DNA from: Fusarium oxysporum f. sp. lycopersici 4287
Taxonomy: Eukaryota; Ascomycota; Sordariomycetes; Hypocreales; Nectriaceae
Direction of reading: 5' to 3'
Assembly (NCBI RefSeq): GCF_000149955.1
Contig: NC_030988.1
Location: 211,373 to 275,372 of the forward strand
Length of the DNA: 64,000 nucleotides
Shown here: in pieces, positions 1-12,052 of the stretch
Numbering within the stretch: position 1 is the stretch's first letter
Layout: every line of letters begins with the position of its first letter
Translations under genes and position numbers: made by a program
The notes under the pieces: generated by a model
The model's input: only the letters and a program-made list of their open reading frames with translations
Databases searched by the model: none
Told to the model about the DNA's origin: nothing

Positions 1-2184
1 CAGAGCTCTATCGGGATTCTTTCCGATTCCATGGTTGCTCTGACTTTGTCAAAGATGATGCGGTTAGAGCGCTCAGCAACTCCGTTAAATTCAGGAGTAT
101 ATGGTGTCGTCTTGATGATCTTGACGCCGTGAGTGTACTCGAGGTTTTTGAGAGACGCACCATAGAGCTCAGAGCCGCCATCCATTTGGATTGCGTACAC
201 TCGGATGCCATACTGAGTTCGTATCTTGGAGATGAGCTGGCCCTAGGAGTTCCGAAGCCATCCCCTTCCTCGTGAATGTGTAGGCCCATCTCATTCGATG
301 CCTGTCATCTGTGGCAATCATTCCCCATCGTTCGCCTCTAATGCCCGGTGGATTGACTTTGAAGGTGTCAACATGAATGAACCCGGCCCTGGAGGCTCGT
401 TTCCGTTTATTTCGCGGAGTCCATCGTAGGGCCTTTGCGATGTCGCAGGCGAGGCAGTAATTGAAAGGCTGATGGTCGTGGTGGCCGTCACAGTACATTC
501 CTTTGGTCATTTTGGCAGTCTGTGACACCTGATATGCGTTAACATGGCCGAGTCTTCGGTGCCAAAGGTCGACATTCAGGCATTGATTTGATGAAGCAGT
601 GTGGTGATTGCATGGTTCTGGCTGGAGTTCCGAGACGGCCTGGTTTGAAACAGTAGTCTTTCCGACCTCAGTGTTCACGTACAGACCGTCCCTTCCTATG
701 CGGAGGAGACCAAAGACATCTCCTGTTGGGTCATACATGTCGTTCCCGTCTATCCAGCCGCCGTTCTTGTATAGCCTGAGTCCTGACATGACATTTACCG
801 GAAACTCAGGGATGAACAGCGTGTCTTTGAGGTTAATTGTGACCTGCTCACCCCATTTGTTTATGAAGCAAATTTTGACTGTCCCCTTACCGAATGGGTA
901 CACCTTCCCACCGCCCGTAACGAGGACCGTTCGGGTTGCAGGCTGCAGTTCTGTGAATAGGCTTTGGTCGTTGCAGATGTGGACTGACGAACCTGTGTCG
1001 AACAGCCATTCTGCGGTTGAAGAGATGTTATCAAGGGAGACCTTACACGTCTCTGTATTGTCCATAGGTAGCTCGTCTGAGACGCTGTCTTCAAGGATCA
1101 GAAAAGATCGCTCGACTGTCATATGATTTGATTCCTTGATATGGAGATTCTTGGTGTTGTCCCGTTGAAGATCATGCTCCATGAGTTCCTTGGCGAGGCG
1201 GACTGCCCAGTCAGGTCGCTTATCCTTATGGGCAAACCAACAATCATTTTCGTGATGTCCTCTCTTCTTGCAGTTCGTGCAGGTATGGTCCTTATGCTTG
1301 CCGACCCGATGATTGGTTTCCTGGCTGGATTTGTTCGTGGCTCGTAGGTTCTTTGAAGAGCCTCTCCTCCGGCCGCTTGCCTCTTGCTTTCTTGCGGTCA
1401 GGCCCTTCCTTCCGGTCTTTTTACTGTGAGCCCAGTACGTTGAGGCAGTACCATGACTATCATCATCATCTGATGACCTGTTTTCATCAATGAGATCTTG
1501 CTGCATTGATCGTAGTGTTGGCGGATGCTCCGAGCGTAGGAGAGCGCGCTGTCTGGCAGTCCAGTCGGGGTACTCGTTCTCGCAGGCAGTCAGATAAACA
1601 ACCTTTTTGAGGGTATCTGAGATTGGTTCTTTCTGCTCGAGGAGAAGTTTGACGAGTCGTTCAAAGTCGACATTAAATTGTGGAATTGTCTCGTAAGAGC
1701 TTGTTTTGATCCGGATGAACTGGTAAAGTGTTGTCTGCAGAAGAACTGGGCCCGTGCCAATACAATAGGCCTGGAGAAGGTTGAACATCTCCTGGGGATT
1801 CTCAATCCCGACTAGTTGACTAAGTGCTTCTCCAGTGCAGTTACCTCGGATGGAGACGGCAGCTTTTGCCGCCCTGATCTTTTGATCCATAGTCTGCTGT
1901 TCCTCGGGAGGGTAATCACCAAAGACAGCATCTTCGAGACCATTGATCCGAAGAATGGCCTTCTGAGCTGGGCAATATTGCTCCCAATTGGAGGGGCCGC
2001 CTAGCTTGAGCTCTTGCGGAAGGAAAAGAGTATTCTTTTCAGAGATGACCGTGGTACTGTCATACATTGAGGATGGTGTGTGGTCTTGACCTGAAGCACC
2101 AGGTTGCGACGATTCGGATGCAGGCGATACTCTGATTGTGTTGCGAGTTCGCATGGTGGAAGGTGGGGCTCGTCGTGACGTCAT
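1..2184 (-). pseudogene. Copia gag-pol polyprotein with a frameshift in integrase (partial)
   Basis: The frame opens at ATG 2184 and runs 671 codons. Residues about 50-240 look like a Copia Gag. A CCHC zinc knuckle sits at C302-x2-C305-x4-H310-x4-C315. The aspartic protease signature DTGSS is at 396-400. The pre-integrase HHCC region includes HRRLGHVN (542-549) and C577/C580. The first integrase Asp is in HVDTF near residue 606. At about codon 645 (bases 240-250) homology leaves this frame and continues in another minus frame down to base 1, where QMDGGSEL (second catalytic Asp) and TPYTPEFNGVAERSN (around the Glu) can be read. That indicates a small indel rather than programmed shifting, because it falls inside the integrase core. 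The element is Copia class; its lineage was not determined. Confidence 0.88.
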
Positions 2185-2240
2185 CTTGAGTTGAAGTTAA
2201 AGTTTGGTTCTTTGATTCAGAAGAGAAACCCGGTGTTTGC

Positions 2241-2258
2241 TAACCCGGGCTCATAACC
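2241..2258 (-). other. Primer-binding site matching the initiator tRNA-Met anticodon arm
   Basis: On the minus strand GGTTATGAGCCCGGGTTA directly abuts the LTR end. Its complement, read on the plus strand, contains GGGCTCATAACC, which matches the anticodon-arm sequence of fungal initiator tRNA-Met. Copia-class elements are known to prime from a tRNA-iMet half-molecule cut in the anticodon loop, so this is likely the priming site rather than a standard 3'-CCA site. The tRNA match is from memory of conserved iMet sequence. Confidence 0.7.
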
Positions 2259-2451
2259 TGTTGTTTATATTGCGCAGTAGTGCTGGGTGAAAATGTATTT
2301 TTATGAAACTTGGTTGTTCATTATTGAGCTGAGAGTTATTCTCGGGTTTATATCTCTAGATGATTGTATCTAGGACTTTGAACTTTAAATCTAGGACTTT
2401 CAGACTAACAGTCTGAATCCTGAAGGGAAGGGGATTCCCGGATTTTCAACA
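2259..2451 (-). repeat. Copia long terminal repeat, 193 bp
   Basis: The segment is bounded by TGTTG and CAACA, a perfect 5-bp terminal inverted repeat of the TG...CA type. It is placed exactly where a 5' LTR should be, next to the primer-binding site and 75 bp upstream of the gag ATG. An inner palindrome (cagact-aac-agtctg, 2401-2415) and a duplicated tctaggact motif (about 2369-2400) lie in its U3-side half. The partner LTR is outside the window. Confidence 0.8.
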
Positions 2452-5030
2452 GCAAACGGAAATAGAATAGGCTTAGAATACCATCGTAAGAGAAAGAGCG
2501 ACCCAAAGGGCGGCGGATGTTGATAGAAAGTTCATCGAACAGGAAGAGTCAATATCTCCTAATATCAATATTATCTTTGATATGTTTGTCCTATAGAAGG
2601 CTTTGTGGATCGCCCTTCTGCCTGTTTACAAAGTGAAGTCTGAGGTAGAGAGAGCTTATATAAAGACCAAAACTGCTTTATATAACTAATATTGGTAAGG
2701 TAGCAACCTCCGGTCCTGTCTGTCGGTAATGATCACGATTTCATAGGATGAACCTGAGATACTATGGGTCGGGTACCGAGTATAAAGTTACGTAATGAGC
2801 TTTTATATCCACCTTTGATGAAAGAGGGAGAGATTTCCTTTCTCACGACTGCTCCTCGTACGTGCTACTTTTCTTTCACTCCGTAGGAACTTCTTCAAAC
2901 CCTGCGAAAGGATTGATTATTATAGAGAACCAATGATTCCGTCCATCTGCTTCAAGCCACGGTCCGTCGCAAATACACAGTAGTTGATATCGTAGAGGCT
3001 TACCGTAAACATCCTATAATAGTACCTTAGCTCATCTGCTTTATGAACCAACGGTTGATAAAGCGTGCTATCGATCATGTTTTTGACAACTACCATGTGT
3101 AGTATGGCAGCTTAATTAATGGTCCGCTTTTACGACTTCCAATCAGATTTAGGATCACCTTTATATCGCTATCGCCCTGTCAATGCAGGGCATCATGAGA
3201 CACCTGCAAGTGCCCTAGCAAAGTACTTATGACTCACAGTGTATGCGGTTCGCTTGTTTGCTGGTCCTACTGATTACTGCTTCTATTTAACCTGTGTGGA
3301 GTGTTATGGCTATAGGGATCACGTCATGTGTAATCTAAGAAGAAAAGAGAAAAGAAGACCCATGTAAGATACCAGCACCTCACTGTGAACTGGGTTCACA
3401 GGAGCAGTGAGTTCACTTACCCAAAAACAACCAACTATCGAAGGACTAGGAACGGCATCCCTACAGGACTGCGTTGTTCCAAGAACGACAGTGTTGCAAT
3501 TATCTGTCGCTCCCTTAATAAATGCATTCAATATATAGACCACATTCATTAGCACTTTCGTAGATTCTAGCTCACCAGCTGTCAATAACACTTCCCAACA
3601 TTGATCAAAGCGTAACAAGTATTGAATCTCCTATCAAGAAACGTGGCACGTCACACCACTCACTCTACACCCTGCGGAATCTGCAGACAATAAACCTAAT
3701 ACGGACCAGTTTACCTGTTTGCAAACGAACCATCACACGGAGACCCGTTGTGAGGGCAAGCATAAGCGGAGCATGAAAGGGGAAATACGCTCTAGTCTAT
3801 ACAATCCGGAGATAACTAGCCGGGGCCTCGTATCCTTATAGATAATTCTGTAGGCTACGGACCCGAATTTCCCTTCAATAGCTCTAAGGATGTGGCTACA
3901 CATACTACCAAGTGCGTGGAAGGCCTAATTTCCGCCAGTAGTTTGCCCACAGTTTGTATATACATAATATTGAGAAAACTTACAGCAAGCTGCTTTGCGG
4001 GCTTTCAATCACACATCTGGACTAGCCTTTAGCAGTAACGGCCCGCGAAGCTTTGCAGAGCTTTGGACTAATACTTTCTCTTACGACAAGGTCAAAAGAG
4101 TCTAATAGCCATACTTCCACGTACCGATATTGGATAGTTATTCTAGTGGCCTGCCCCCTGGCGCAGTGGTTAAACGCAAAGTTACACATCTACACAAGTC
4201 TATTACGCCCGGTAGGCCAACGGCTGAAGATTTCTGAAGGTAAGATTACACACATCTCTACTTATTGCCCTTCTCTCGCTGAGGACTTTCCATTGTCGCA
4301 TTATTCTTTCCAGTTTTGCCATCTTCATTCCGCTTTGCTCTCGAAGATGTTAGTAATAGCAAGTCAATTTGAGCGCCGCCACACCACGCCATGGCCCATA
4401 ACTATAAGTGACCCAATACGACATACAAATATTGTGGAAGCCGCGCAGAGCTGATAAGGGCTCATGATGGTGACGATGTCAGAACCTTCAAGATCATGTC
4501 TATAAGAAACACGAATAGAACCATCGTATCATATGTCCATTGCAATCTATCGTTCATCACTGGTCGGCAACGGATTTCGATGTTTACGAACCCCAGGGAA
4601 AATGATGGTTAGAGAAAATGAGAAAGGATTGGTGGTTATAATGTTTCGCTATAAGAGCAAATAAGGAACATCAATAAATGATACAGTTACTCCCTCAACT
4701 CCCCGAACCAATGAACGCCTGCCTTCCCAGTAAACTATCATTCAGCCTGCTCCCATCCATGGAAAGTACACGCACTCAATGCCTCGCCCTCGAAAGGTCT
4801 TTCAGGATCTTAAGCTTTTCAATCCGTTTCTCTGAATGCTTGTTGGGCATTGGAGATCAGTTGATAGTAGTTATGGTGCCAGGAACCTGGTTGATATTTG
4901 TCGAAGGGCTCCAACTATCAACTTCTGAGACCATTTGATAGGGCAAGGGCCGTTCTTGGCCGATTGTCCCAAAATTTGTGAAGGGCGATAAAGGAAGATT
5001 AAAATCGGTTGTGCCAAGTAGTGAAGAAGA
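2452..5030. other. Non-coding stretch right of the Copia LTR
   Basis: No convincing gene is seen. Open frames at 3319-3618 (-) and 4053-4454 (+) lack recognisable features. Bases 3378-3415 contain cagtgagttcac, the core motif of the minisatellite at 40.7 kb. Bases 4160-4175 carry an A-box-like cgcagtggttaa but no tRNA fold follows. A minus-strand frame reads open for about 57 codons from the gap edge (5030) to 4857 and could be the end of a gene hidden in the gap. Confidence 0.5.
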
Positions 5031-6000
5031 NNNNNNNNNNNNNNNNNNNNNNNNNNNNNNNNNNNNNNNNNNNNNNNNNNNNNNNNNNNNNNNNNNNNNN
5101 NNNNNNNNNNNNNNNNNNNNNNNNNNNNNNNNNNNNNNNNNNNNNNNNNNNNNNNNNNNNNNNNNNNNNNNNNNNNNNNNNNNNNNNNNNNNNNNNNNNN
5201 NNNNNNNNNNNNNNNNNNNNNNNNNNNNNNNNNNNNNNNNNNNNNNNNNNNNNNNNNNNNNNNNNNNNNNNNNNNNNNNNNNNNNNNNNNNNNNNNNNNN
5301 NNNNNNNNNNNNNNNNNNNNNNNNNNNNNNNNNNNNNNNNNNNNNNNNNNNNNNNNNNNNNNNNNNNNNNNNNNNNNNNNNNNNNNNNNNNNNNNNNNNN
5401 NNNNNNNNNNNNNNNNNNNNNNNNNNNNNNNNNNNNNNNNNNNNNNNNNNNNNNNNNNNNNNNNNNNNNNNNNNNNNNNNNNNNNNNNNNNNNNNNNNNN
5501 NNNNNNNNNNNNNNNNNNNNNNNNNNNNNNNNNNNNNNNNNNNNNNNNNNNNNNNNNNNNNNNNNNNNNNNNNNNNNNNNNNNNNNNNNNNNNNNNNNNN
5601 NNNNNNNNNNNNNNNNNNNNNNNNNNNNNNNNNNNNNNNNNNNNNNNNNNNNNNNNNNNNNNNNNNNNNNNNNNNNNNNNNNNNNNNNNNNNNNNNNNNN
5701 NNNNNNNNNNNNNNNNNNNNNNNNNNNNNNNNNNNNNNNNNNNNNNNNNNNNNNNNNNNNNNNNNNNNNNNNNNNNNNNNNNNNNNNNNNNNNNNNNNNN
5801 NNNNNNNNNNNNNNNNNNNNNNNNNNNNNNNNNNNNNNNNNNNNNNNNNNNNNNNNNNNNNNNNNNNNNNNNNNNNNNNNNNNNNNNNNNNNNNNNNNNN
5901 NNNNNNNNNNNNNNNNNNNNNNNNNNNNNNNNNNNNNNNNNNNNNNNNNNNNNNNNNNNNNNNNNNNNNNNNNNNNNNNNNNNNNNNNNNNNNNNNNNNN
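5031..6000. other. Assembly gap (970 N)
   Basis: A run of 970 undetermined bases. Open frames crossing it are artefacts of N translation. The flanks show no domain that continues on both sides. Confidence 0.99.
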
Positions 6001-7118
6001 CAATACTGTAGCATATGTAAGCAACTGTCCCTACAACAAGGAATATGCACAACTGTTTCCTGGTTGTGGCCTGGGTCCAAATACCAGACATACCACGTAA
6101 CCTGCGTCCTTTGCCAGTCTTACCTTGACTCACTACAGTTCTTTGGCGGTCCCATCGTTCGCGAGGTAGTCGTGTGCCACATTGTACCCCAAGACATGCC
6201 TTGTCAAAATAGTATGTTTATTCTCCTTCTTCGAGGCTTTATTTAGGATATTTGATGTGGTAAACTTTCATTATACGTTTAGTTGTACAATTAGTGAGCC
6301 TTGTACGCTCGATGCACTGATGGGTCATATGTTCGAGCTGCTTTGCTTTCTCTCCAAGGGTCAGTCCAATTGCTAGGAGTCTCGTGACTGACTTTCTTGT
6401 CAAATCCTAACAAGTGGTAAGAGATATTTATAGAATACGAGCTTTAAATCACGTATTCCACAAAGATCAAGCTCGGGCCTTGTACCCTATGGGCACGGCA
6501 AGGAACGATTGATGAAACAATGTTTCCTTGAGAGGACTTCTCCCGTAGTGTCATTTAGGCCCTCCTTCCTCTCTGTGTGATTGACTGCCTTATGAGTGGC
6601 GTATCTGCCAGAACAATTACTACTACTACATCACTTCCAAAAGGTGTTCAAAGGTGAGTTGGGTGCATTATAGTAATGAGACTAATAGCCAAGGATCTTA
6701 GTCGGCCCGTGATCTATTTTTCTTTTCTCGATACTCATGTCCATACATCGACAAATGATAGCTAGTCATACCATTTCGTTATTTCTAAACTACTCCTCTA
6801 TCACCGATGAGGTAGTGCCGTGTCTACGTGGCTATCCCGCAAGCGTACAAAAAGTTTCTTATGTAGTATTCAGGATGTAGGCCGATCGCTGGACTGGACC
6901 CATAGTCGTGAGTGATCCTGAGCCAACAAGTTTCGTTTGATAGTGGAGAATCCTATTTATAGTTATTTCCTTGCGCTCTGAACTCAGCATGGAGCCATGC
7001 CCCTAGGAACATGTTCCCCGGCGAGTGAGCGGACTTTTGCCTACCACACGGCAGTCTGCTTTCCGCTGCCATAGTTTCTTGGCACGATTCTAGTCAATGT
7101 CAAGCCGAAATCCCTGCT
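6001..7118. other. Non-coding stretch
   Basis: No supportable gene on either strand. Short frames (for example 6182-6376 +) have no recognisable motif. It lies between the gap and a transposase relic, in keeping with a repeat-rich, gene-poor interval. Confidence 0.5.
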
Positions 7119-7570
7119 CTACAACCATAGTTGAGCATATTTACAAAGTGAAGCTTGCTTAGCGGCAATCGGGGGCTTAATACCCTTCTCAGTCATAGTG
7201 GCTTGAAAAGGGATATAAAAGAATTCGGTCTTGGAGATATGGACTATAGACCATCTGAGCAAATGGCTTCTTACTCGAACATACGCCATTTTCAGCGGCC
7301 CAAAGCACCCGACATCCAGCGGCTGAAGCAAGTGGGAAGAACGAAGTAGCATACAGAGCTTGGAGATACTATTTTCCTCGCAGTATATATCGAAGTCGGC
7401 AGAGTGGGGACTTTCGTGGCCATCGAGCATCAAAATATGATAGGGGCCAACTGATCGGTTGCTTGTGCATCAGTCAAAGTGCTTTGACCCGTCAAGGCCG
7501 GTCTTGTTATCTGTCCGGTCATTTTAAGTCGTGACAGTAGCCCTATTGGCAAAGTGATATTGGCCTGCAA
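7119..7570 (-). pseudogene. Relic of a pogo/Fot1-like DDE transposase
   Basis: The minus strand reads as the DDE core of a fungal pogo-class (Tc1/mariner superfamily) transposase. Motifs visible are LMLDGHESPHSADF around the second catalytic Asp and SSHLLQPLDVGCFGPLK shortly after. Upstream the pieces NDRTDNKTGL and HFD-CTSNRSVGPYH continue the same similarity, interrupted by at least one in-frame TGA just after HFD and by frame changes. The C-terminal side ends near 7119 with no further match, and the N-terminal DNA-binding half is missing. No terminal inverted repeats were found. It is a dead fragment of perhaps a quarter to a third of the usual 500-550 aa protein. Confidence 0.75.
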
Positions 7571-8775
7571 CCCCGATAAATAGATCCCATTACCCGACCT
7601 TCTGCATTCATCGCTTAGGTTGCTGCAACCCATTTCCAGTTTCCAGGCTGCATTGATTTCTGCTTTCGCGCCTCTTCAAACTGATAATTACTATATAGCT
7701 GAGATAACGCGTATAATAAAGTTGGTCTCGCCAAAGTTCTTGACATCATCTGATTAGATGCCATACATCGAAATTACGTTCTGTCCAAGCCTGAACTAAT
7801 TGCGAATAATAGTCCAATCTTAATATCTGGATATTTCATAGTCATATCTCCGCTGGAGACATATCTTAAGCTCTGATTGCCGCTTAAAACGATTGAGAGC
7901 CCAGCAATTGCTAACTGGTAACGGATCGTGGTCAACAAGTAGTCGATTCGCCATTTATTCAATATCATGGTACCGGGAAGGAAGTATATACTGAACTATA
8001 ACCTGTTCCAGACCACTTACTGTCCATGAGTCTTGGATACAATCGCTGCGCGCCTGTATACCGTTCTTCAGATCCAAGAGCCTCTGATGGTTGATGTCAA
8101 AGATCCTTGCGACTCGTCGTAGACGTAATTTGGGTATACCTAATCGGCCTGAAGTGCAAGAAGCCTACCAGTCTACTTGTTAGAATACGACACGTTACAT
8201 GGTCGAGAATCGATTAGTCAGATAGGGGTGATGTAGTATGAGGGATTTGGATCTGGTCGGTTTGCCTGTCTGGTTCGCTTACCGTGCAGGATACTGGTTA
8301 TTAATATTTACACATCTTCCACAATATAAGTTCCACTTAACCCCGTTAGGTATATAATACAAATAGAGTTTATGAGCCTCTTATATAGTAGCATAGGGAC
8401 ACAAGTGTAATATAGCTTCTAAACTAAATTAAAGAAAGGTAAAAAGGAGAGAATATTCTACAGATTACAGAAAGAGGGGATTAGTGCAAGAACGAAGTGT
8501 TGTAGATAGCGGTTCTATCAACTTTCTGCTCCTATATTTTATAATAGATGGGGTTTTCTAGAAGAGTAACGATGTAGAGAGGTATGAAAGCGTATCTGCT
8601 CAGCATTAATCAGCACAGGTACCTATCTTGCCCAAACCTCCCCTATCGTTGGCCAGTGTCCATGCGAGATTCATGAGATTACGGGAGTATTTAGCAGTGC
8701 TGTGAAACGTCGATGCTTCACCTATCAAACGCATGTAGGATCACACCTCAGTCTCGTACGAGAAGTTGACGGCAG
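7571..8775. other. Non-coding, partly AT-rich stretch
   Basis: No gene is supported. Bases about 8290-8560 are AT-rich with tandem TATA-like segments, which could be decayed repeat DNA. The right end is the 3' flank of the C2H2 gene. Confidence 0.5.
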
Positions 8776-9700
8776 TCACCTCGCCTCCTTACTTCGCATC
8801 TCCTCTTCAAGAATCACAGCTGCTTCAGGAACAAATTGAACTCTAGCCTTGCCGCTTGGCTGACGTGCGTGTAGCTTTCGATGGATTCTCAGGTTGTCAC
8901 CGCGGCTGAAATCGCTTTTCCCACAAAACTCGCAAGAGAAAGTTTCGGGATACTCGGTATGATAGCTAATATAGAATTTCTCAGCATCACCACTCGGAGC
9001 AAACATGTGTATAAAGGAAGGTCTGATGCTCGAGGCCTACTTACCTTTTGATATGACGTTTCAGATGCTCGATTCTTCGGTATTCGCGACCGCACCCTGG
9101 GAAGCCGCATCTGTGCCTGTTCCTCCCAAGGGCAACTGGTAGCTCGATGTTGGGCTTTCCTTTCGGCCTTGTGAGCGACGACATTCCCTGGTGCTGCAAG
9201 ATCGGCATCGTCTTGCTTGTGCCGCAAATTTCCCTGATTTGTGAAAATGATTCATCGAACGACTCCAAGCCATCCATAAGACCCCATCCAGAACCGATAT
9301 TGATTTCATTGGCCACATTCAAAAATTCGGGACTTCCCGTATAAACACTTTCATCAGGGGGCCAAATTGGACTTGCGAATAGATGGCTTGTAGGAGAGTC
9401 ATATCCTGCAACCTTGGAATGGTGCGTAAGGTCAGCAGGAGACATCAAGGGCTGGACTGATAGTTGGGGCAAGTCCGGTAACTCGTGTGGCCCAAGCATA
9501 GCTTGTTGGCTCTCAATAACCGGCTGGGAGGGCGCATGAAAGGCTGGGAAGTCTTCTCCGATACTGTATTGGCACGGTAGCTCTTGATCAGTGGCTTGAT
9601 TGTTCCAGACATTTGGGAAGATATTCGTAGGACTATTGATAGGAGTCAGATGGGGGTCCCATGGCATCGCGGTATTTTGTGTGTCGATGCGCATAATCAT
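8776..9700 (-). CDS. C2H2 zinc-finger transcription factor (2 exons)
   Basis: The model joins exon 1 (9700-9045) and exon 2 (8965-8776) across a 79-bp intron, with donor GTAAGT and acceptor TATTAG, giving 281 aa. The splice restores the second half of finger 1. Finger 1 uses C198, C203, H216 and H221; finger 2 uses C230, C233, H247 and H251, followed by a short basic tail. The N-terminal 190 residues are Pro/Ser/Asn-rich without a clear domain, as in many fungal regulators whose paired fingers sit near the C terminus. It is presumably nuclear and DNA-binding; targets are unknown. ATG 9700 is the first Met, with a second in-frame Met two codons later. Confidence 0.8.
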
Positions 9701-10572
9701 GATGTCTCGGAAGCTTGATTAGATCTGCTTCGGGCGATTGACTGGGCCAGAATCGAACATTTATATGTAACATGTATGACCTTCATTGCTAGTGTACTCT
9801 CAGTAGGTATAAGGAGACGACGGAGAACTGAATTTGACAATAAAAACTCGGTGGCATTGACCTCGGAAGGTGACAGGCCTGTGGCGTAACAAACCGCTCA
9901 GGTCATACCCGAAAAGCTGTGAAACACATGCACATAACCCCTAATAGTGCCAAGCCCATCAAGACCCATGCACGTTTTCACAACCCCACAGATTTTAACT
10001 AATGTGAACAATATCAATTTTACCGAAATGAAATCACTGACTGAAATGAAATCACGGATTAAAATACAAAGAGAATACTGGGGTAGCCTTGTGGTAAGAG
10101 AACCGGCGTTAGATTTCTACTTATGAGCTGTCACGATTGCATTCAGGTTTAGCTGACATTATACCGCAGCACATCCAAGTGTCGACGCTCTGTTACAGAC
10201 GTTTACCCCGGTGTCGCGTCGCTTTGTCTGTAGGACAAATTCGCCTTAGCTCAGGTAGATAAGGGACGGTACATAGAGCTTGGCGTATACTACAAGATAA
10301 AGTTTCATGGCCTCAGGTCACTTATTGCGCGCTGTCCTGAGCTAGCCTCTTCTCCTGTAACGCGTCAAACGCAGAATCTCACTGTTATAAAGGAAGTAAT
10401 ACAATCGAAGACATGTGGTAGCGGCATAGTTGTTGGATGGCGGCAGTGGAAATTGTTCTCGGTAAGGTTAACAATTGATTCTTGGCCTCTCGTATATATG
10501 CCTGGGACTTCCTCTTTATGCGTTCTGGCTGCCCGATGCCTTACCGCGAAAGTCGATCCAAGCTACTGAACC
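9701..10572. other. Non-coding stretch with an A-box-like repeat relic
   Basis: Divergent space upstream of the C2H2 gene. Bases 10084-10101 (gtagccttgtggtaagag) resemble the D-arm/A box of a tRNA, followed about 55 bp later by gcattcaggtttagctga, a weak B-box-like string. No cloverleaf can be drawn. It may be a tRNA-derived SINE relic. Confidence 0.35.
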
Positions 10573-11220
10573 TTATTGGCGCGGCGGATTCATCACCGCA
10601 CAATGAAAGCAAATTAAGCAAACTAAGAATGAGACAACAAGAGAAAGTGAAAATATAAGCAACTTCGAGAAGTCCCCGGGTGTTCTCGTCACTCCCAGGA
10701 CAGTGACTTTTCCTAGTGCCGTATCGATGATCAACAGGACCATAAGATTCACGGCGAGTGGAGCGAAGATGAAAAACCCAACGACAGCCACAATGATTAT
10801 CCCATGCCGGAACGGGGTTTTCTTCTTCTTTTGTGCACTCGCGTTGCGCTTCCCATGTGTCGGCCACAAGCCCGCGACTAGCCAACCAATGAGGACCGAA
10901 ATGGCTAAAAGGTGGCAGGCAAAAGACGCAATGGTGCTTCCCCTGATGTTGTATTTTATGAGTATAAGATACCATGGAAGATCTTCAAGCTTGAGAAACT
11001 GTTCTAATGGAACGGGAAACAATTCATCCAGACCTTTACAGGTAGGCATTTGCTCTTGGAGGATTGCTAGCATACTTGTTCCATACCAAGAGTCACTTGG
11101 GTTGGTATGTTCTTCAGAACCTCTGAGATAGCAGTAGTTACAGCCCGATGCTACAGCGGCTGTTAGAATTAGAAAACTGCGCCAATGTCTCTTCATTTTG
11201 TTCGTGGTATATTCGAGCAT
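10573..11220 (-). CDS. Hypothetical multi-pass membrane protein
   Basis: A single-exon frame of 215 aa from ATG 11220, with an alternative Met at codon 9 (MKRHWRS). The N terminus is hydrophobic (about residues 13-28) and could be a signal anchor. Three further hydrophobic segments lie near residues 98-118, 140-165 and 185-207. A basic loop (SAQKKKKTP) follows the second. The loop between the first two segments carries several Cys and acidic residues. No family is recognised. Further exons cannot be excluded. Confidence 0.5.
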   Translation of the reverse strand: MLEYTTNKMKRHWRSFLILTAAVASGCNYCYLRGSEEHTNPSDSWYGTSMLAILQEQMPTCKGLDELFPVPLEQFLKLEDLPWYLILIKYNIRGSTIASFACHLLAISVLIGWLVAGLWPTHGKRNASAQKKKKTPFRHGIIIVAVVGFFIFAPLAVNLMVLLIIDTALGKVTVLGVTRTPGDFSKLLIFSLSLVVSFLVCLICFHCAVMNPPRQ

Positions 11221-12052
11221 ATGCCGATATCTCGAGGCTCTGGACCAGGATTCTCATGATAGCAAAAATACGCATTCCCTCAGTGATCCTCTGGGTGATG
11301 AGCATTAAGAAGATTGGATTAATTGGGTATCACAGGCTTCTGAAGGTGCAAGGTTCACAGCTTCGAGTGTACATCCAAGCTACAGTCAGGATTGCGAGTA
11401 TGGATGCAGATGCGGAACAGAACGAACTTATTGGCGTCCCTTGGGTCATAGCTACCAGGTTGAACCAGAGTCATAAGCGCCTACCTACAATAGCATAAAT
11501 TCGATGTCTCGATATCAACCAAGCCAAAGTGGTAGCTGGAAGATCAAAGTTGGCCCAACTACTATCAACTATTGTTCGATAAACCAATTCCGAACAATGC
11601 CTTATCCAGTCTTGGTGGACTCAAGAAATTAACACTCCGTCTTGAACGATTTAATAAATTGCCAGACCGGGGACCCGGAGAACCGGGTGCTGCTATTATC
11701 AAGGTGAAGGAGTAGGGCACCTGGCATGAGACAAAGCTAGGTGAAATTATCACTATTGATGTAAAACTGGGGTGGCAACATTGAGGTAGTTGTGTTGAAA
11801 GCAAGGGAAATGACTAATTTATAGGACTGATGGAGCACAGGGTATGCGAAAGGCCCATATGCAACACAGCTCAATTACGTATTCTCTCATAGTTGAAGAA
11901 AAGGTAGGTAGTTCTTGAATCGAGTCCTCTAGAGCTATCACATGATGCACTTCAAGACGGATAAAAATAGATATCGGGATACAGCTTTATCTGGCAGGGA
12001 CTAGATATATGAGTATCCGTGGCGACCTTCGTACCCAAATCACTTCATCATC
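11221..12052. other. Intergenic region upstream of an F-box/LRR-like gene
   Basis: Short open frames (11148-11498 +, 11565-11804 -) show no recognisable motif. The last 100 bases contain AT-rich segments (gataaaaatagatat, about 11961-11975; agatatatgagt, about 12003) about 50-90 bp before the ATG, which may act as promoter elements. Confidence 0.45.

Larger units (their letters stand above)
1..2451 (-). mobile_element. Ty1/Copia LTR retrotransposon, truncated by the window edge
   Basis: On the minus strand the order is LTR (2451-2259), primer-binding site (2258-2241), then gag-protease-integrase coding sequence from 2184 down to base 1. Protease lies before integrase in one open frame. The reverse transcriptase, RNase H and second LTR would lie to the left of the window, so completeness cannot be judged. 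The base pairs just outside the LTR start (gcaaa, 2452-2456) would be one copy of the target-site duplication. The integrase frame is broken near base 245, so this copy is probably no longer autonomous. Confidence 0.9.

Noticed and set aside
4140..4215. tRNA-like string ggcgcagtggttaaacgc
   Set aside because: The D-arm-like part is good, but there is no anticodon arm, T arm or B box, so no tRNA gene is called.
4857..6246. Long open frames spanning 5031-6000 on both strands
   Set aside because: They consist almost wholly of N-derived X residues; the flanks have no matching domain.
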